A DNA stretch of 30,884 nt from UBA1573 sp016794285. GTDB taxonomy: Bacteria > Pseudomonadota > Alphaproteobacteria > Micavibrionales > Micavibrionaceae. Positions 30,728-30,884 of the stretch are shown here, piece by piece. The stretch covers positions 1 through 30,884 of the forward strand of contig JAEUKO010000015.1 in assembly GCA_016794285.1 (NCBI GenBank), read 5' to 3'. Both the position numbers and the translations under genes were made by a program. Below the pieces are notes generated by a model. The model saw nothing but the letters and a program-made list of their open reading frames with translations, did no database searches and was not told the origin of the DNA. The first letter of the stretch is position 1. Each line of letters opens with the position of its first letter.

Positions 30728-30884
30728 ATGTTCAAAAAAATCTTACCTCTTGTCTTTGCTGCGGCTGCAGCCCATGCGGCACCCTTTGAAGCGGTTTATG
30801 TTGGGGAGCCAACAAAAAAATTGGCGCAGCAAGCTGCGCGTTGTGCTGGGGTGACGGCCGTTGCTGGGGCACGCCTCGGTGATG
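30728..30884 (+). CDS. Secreted protein, N-terminal part (cut by window edge)
   Basis: The frame is open to the right edge. It starts MFKKILPLVFAAAAAHAAPF, a signal peptide with AHA before the cleavage site. The mature part begins with PFEAVYVGEPTKKLAQQAAR and has one cysteine so far. The ATG at 30728 has GGAG seven bases upstream; another ATG directly before it (30725) is also possible. It is too short to assign a function. Confidence 0.7.
   Translation, partial: MFKKILPLVFAAAAAHAAPFEAVYVGEPTKKLAQQAARCAGVTAVAGARLGD

Overview
The window looks like a contig of an uncultured alphaproteobacterium, probably a metagenome-assembled genome. Reasons: a MucR/Ros-family regulator, rpsU, ubiE, a YejF-like peptide ABC ATPase, sigma70-type TTGACA promoters, and an internal run of ten Ns flanked by sequence that does not belong there. 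The order cannot be fixed from this window alone.

Layout. (1) 1-3960 is an accessory array on the minus strand. It holds three tandem units, each a membrane-anchored protein followed by an N-terminal lipase fragment that stops just after the GHSLGGG nucleophile elbow. A decayed fourth and fifth unit lie nearest a tRNA-Ser(CGA) gene, and a conserved hairpin sits in front of the units. (2) 3965-13730 is mostly housekeeping: tRNA-Ser, mutS, dut, an alanine-repeat membrane protein, ubiE, murJ and trpS. A 643-residue orphan gene is inserted next to ubiE between 21-bp direct repeats. murJ is broken by a chimeric assembly join (about 11871-12097). (3) 13743-17321 holds small secreted, ankyrin and membrane proteins of unknown role. 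(4) 17520-20523 has a secreted protein, an Nfu-type Fe-S protein, a degenerate polysaccharide deacetylase and tsaB. (5) 20634-22401 is a compact three-gene module: a micro-protein, a LamG-like jelly-roll protein and a polysaccharide-lyase-like jelly-roll protein. It resembles a phage or tailspike receptor-binding cassette with no phage around it. (6) 22405-29255 has phosphomannomutase/phosphoglucomutase, a repeat-rich gap, an HExxH protein with a TPR partner, mucR, rpsU, a double-ATPase ABC protein and a GNAT acetyltransferase. (7) 29256-30884 is a repeat nest around a gene with about 65 near-continuous GNT codons, then the start of a secreted protein.

Several short dispersed palindromic repeats recur between regions 3, 6 and 7 (53-, 39- and 28-bp copies), so the genome carries active or recently active miniature repeats. 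A promoter form with TTGACATA at the -35 region precedes several of the small secreted or accessory genes. The least explained systems are the anchor/lipase-fragment array, the direct-repeat-flanked orphan, and the three-gene jelly-roll module.
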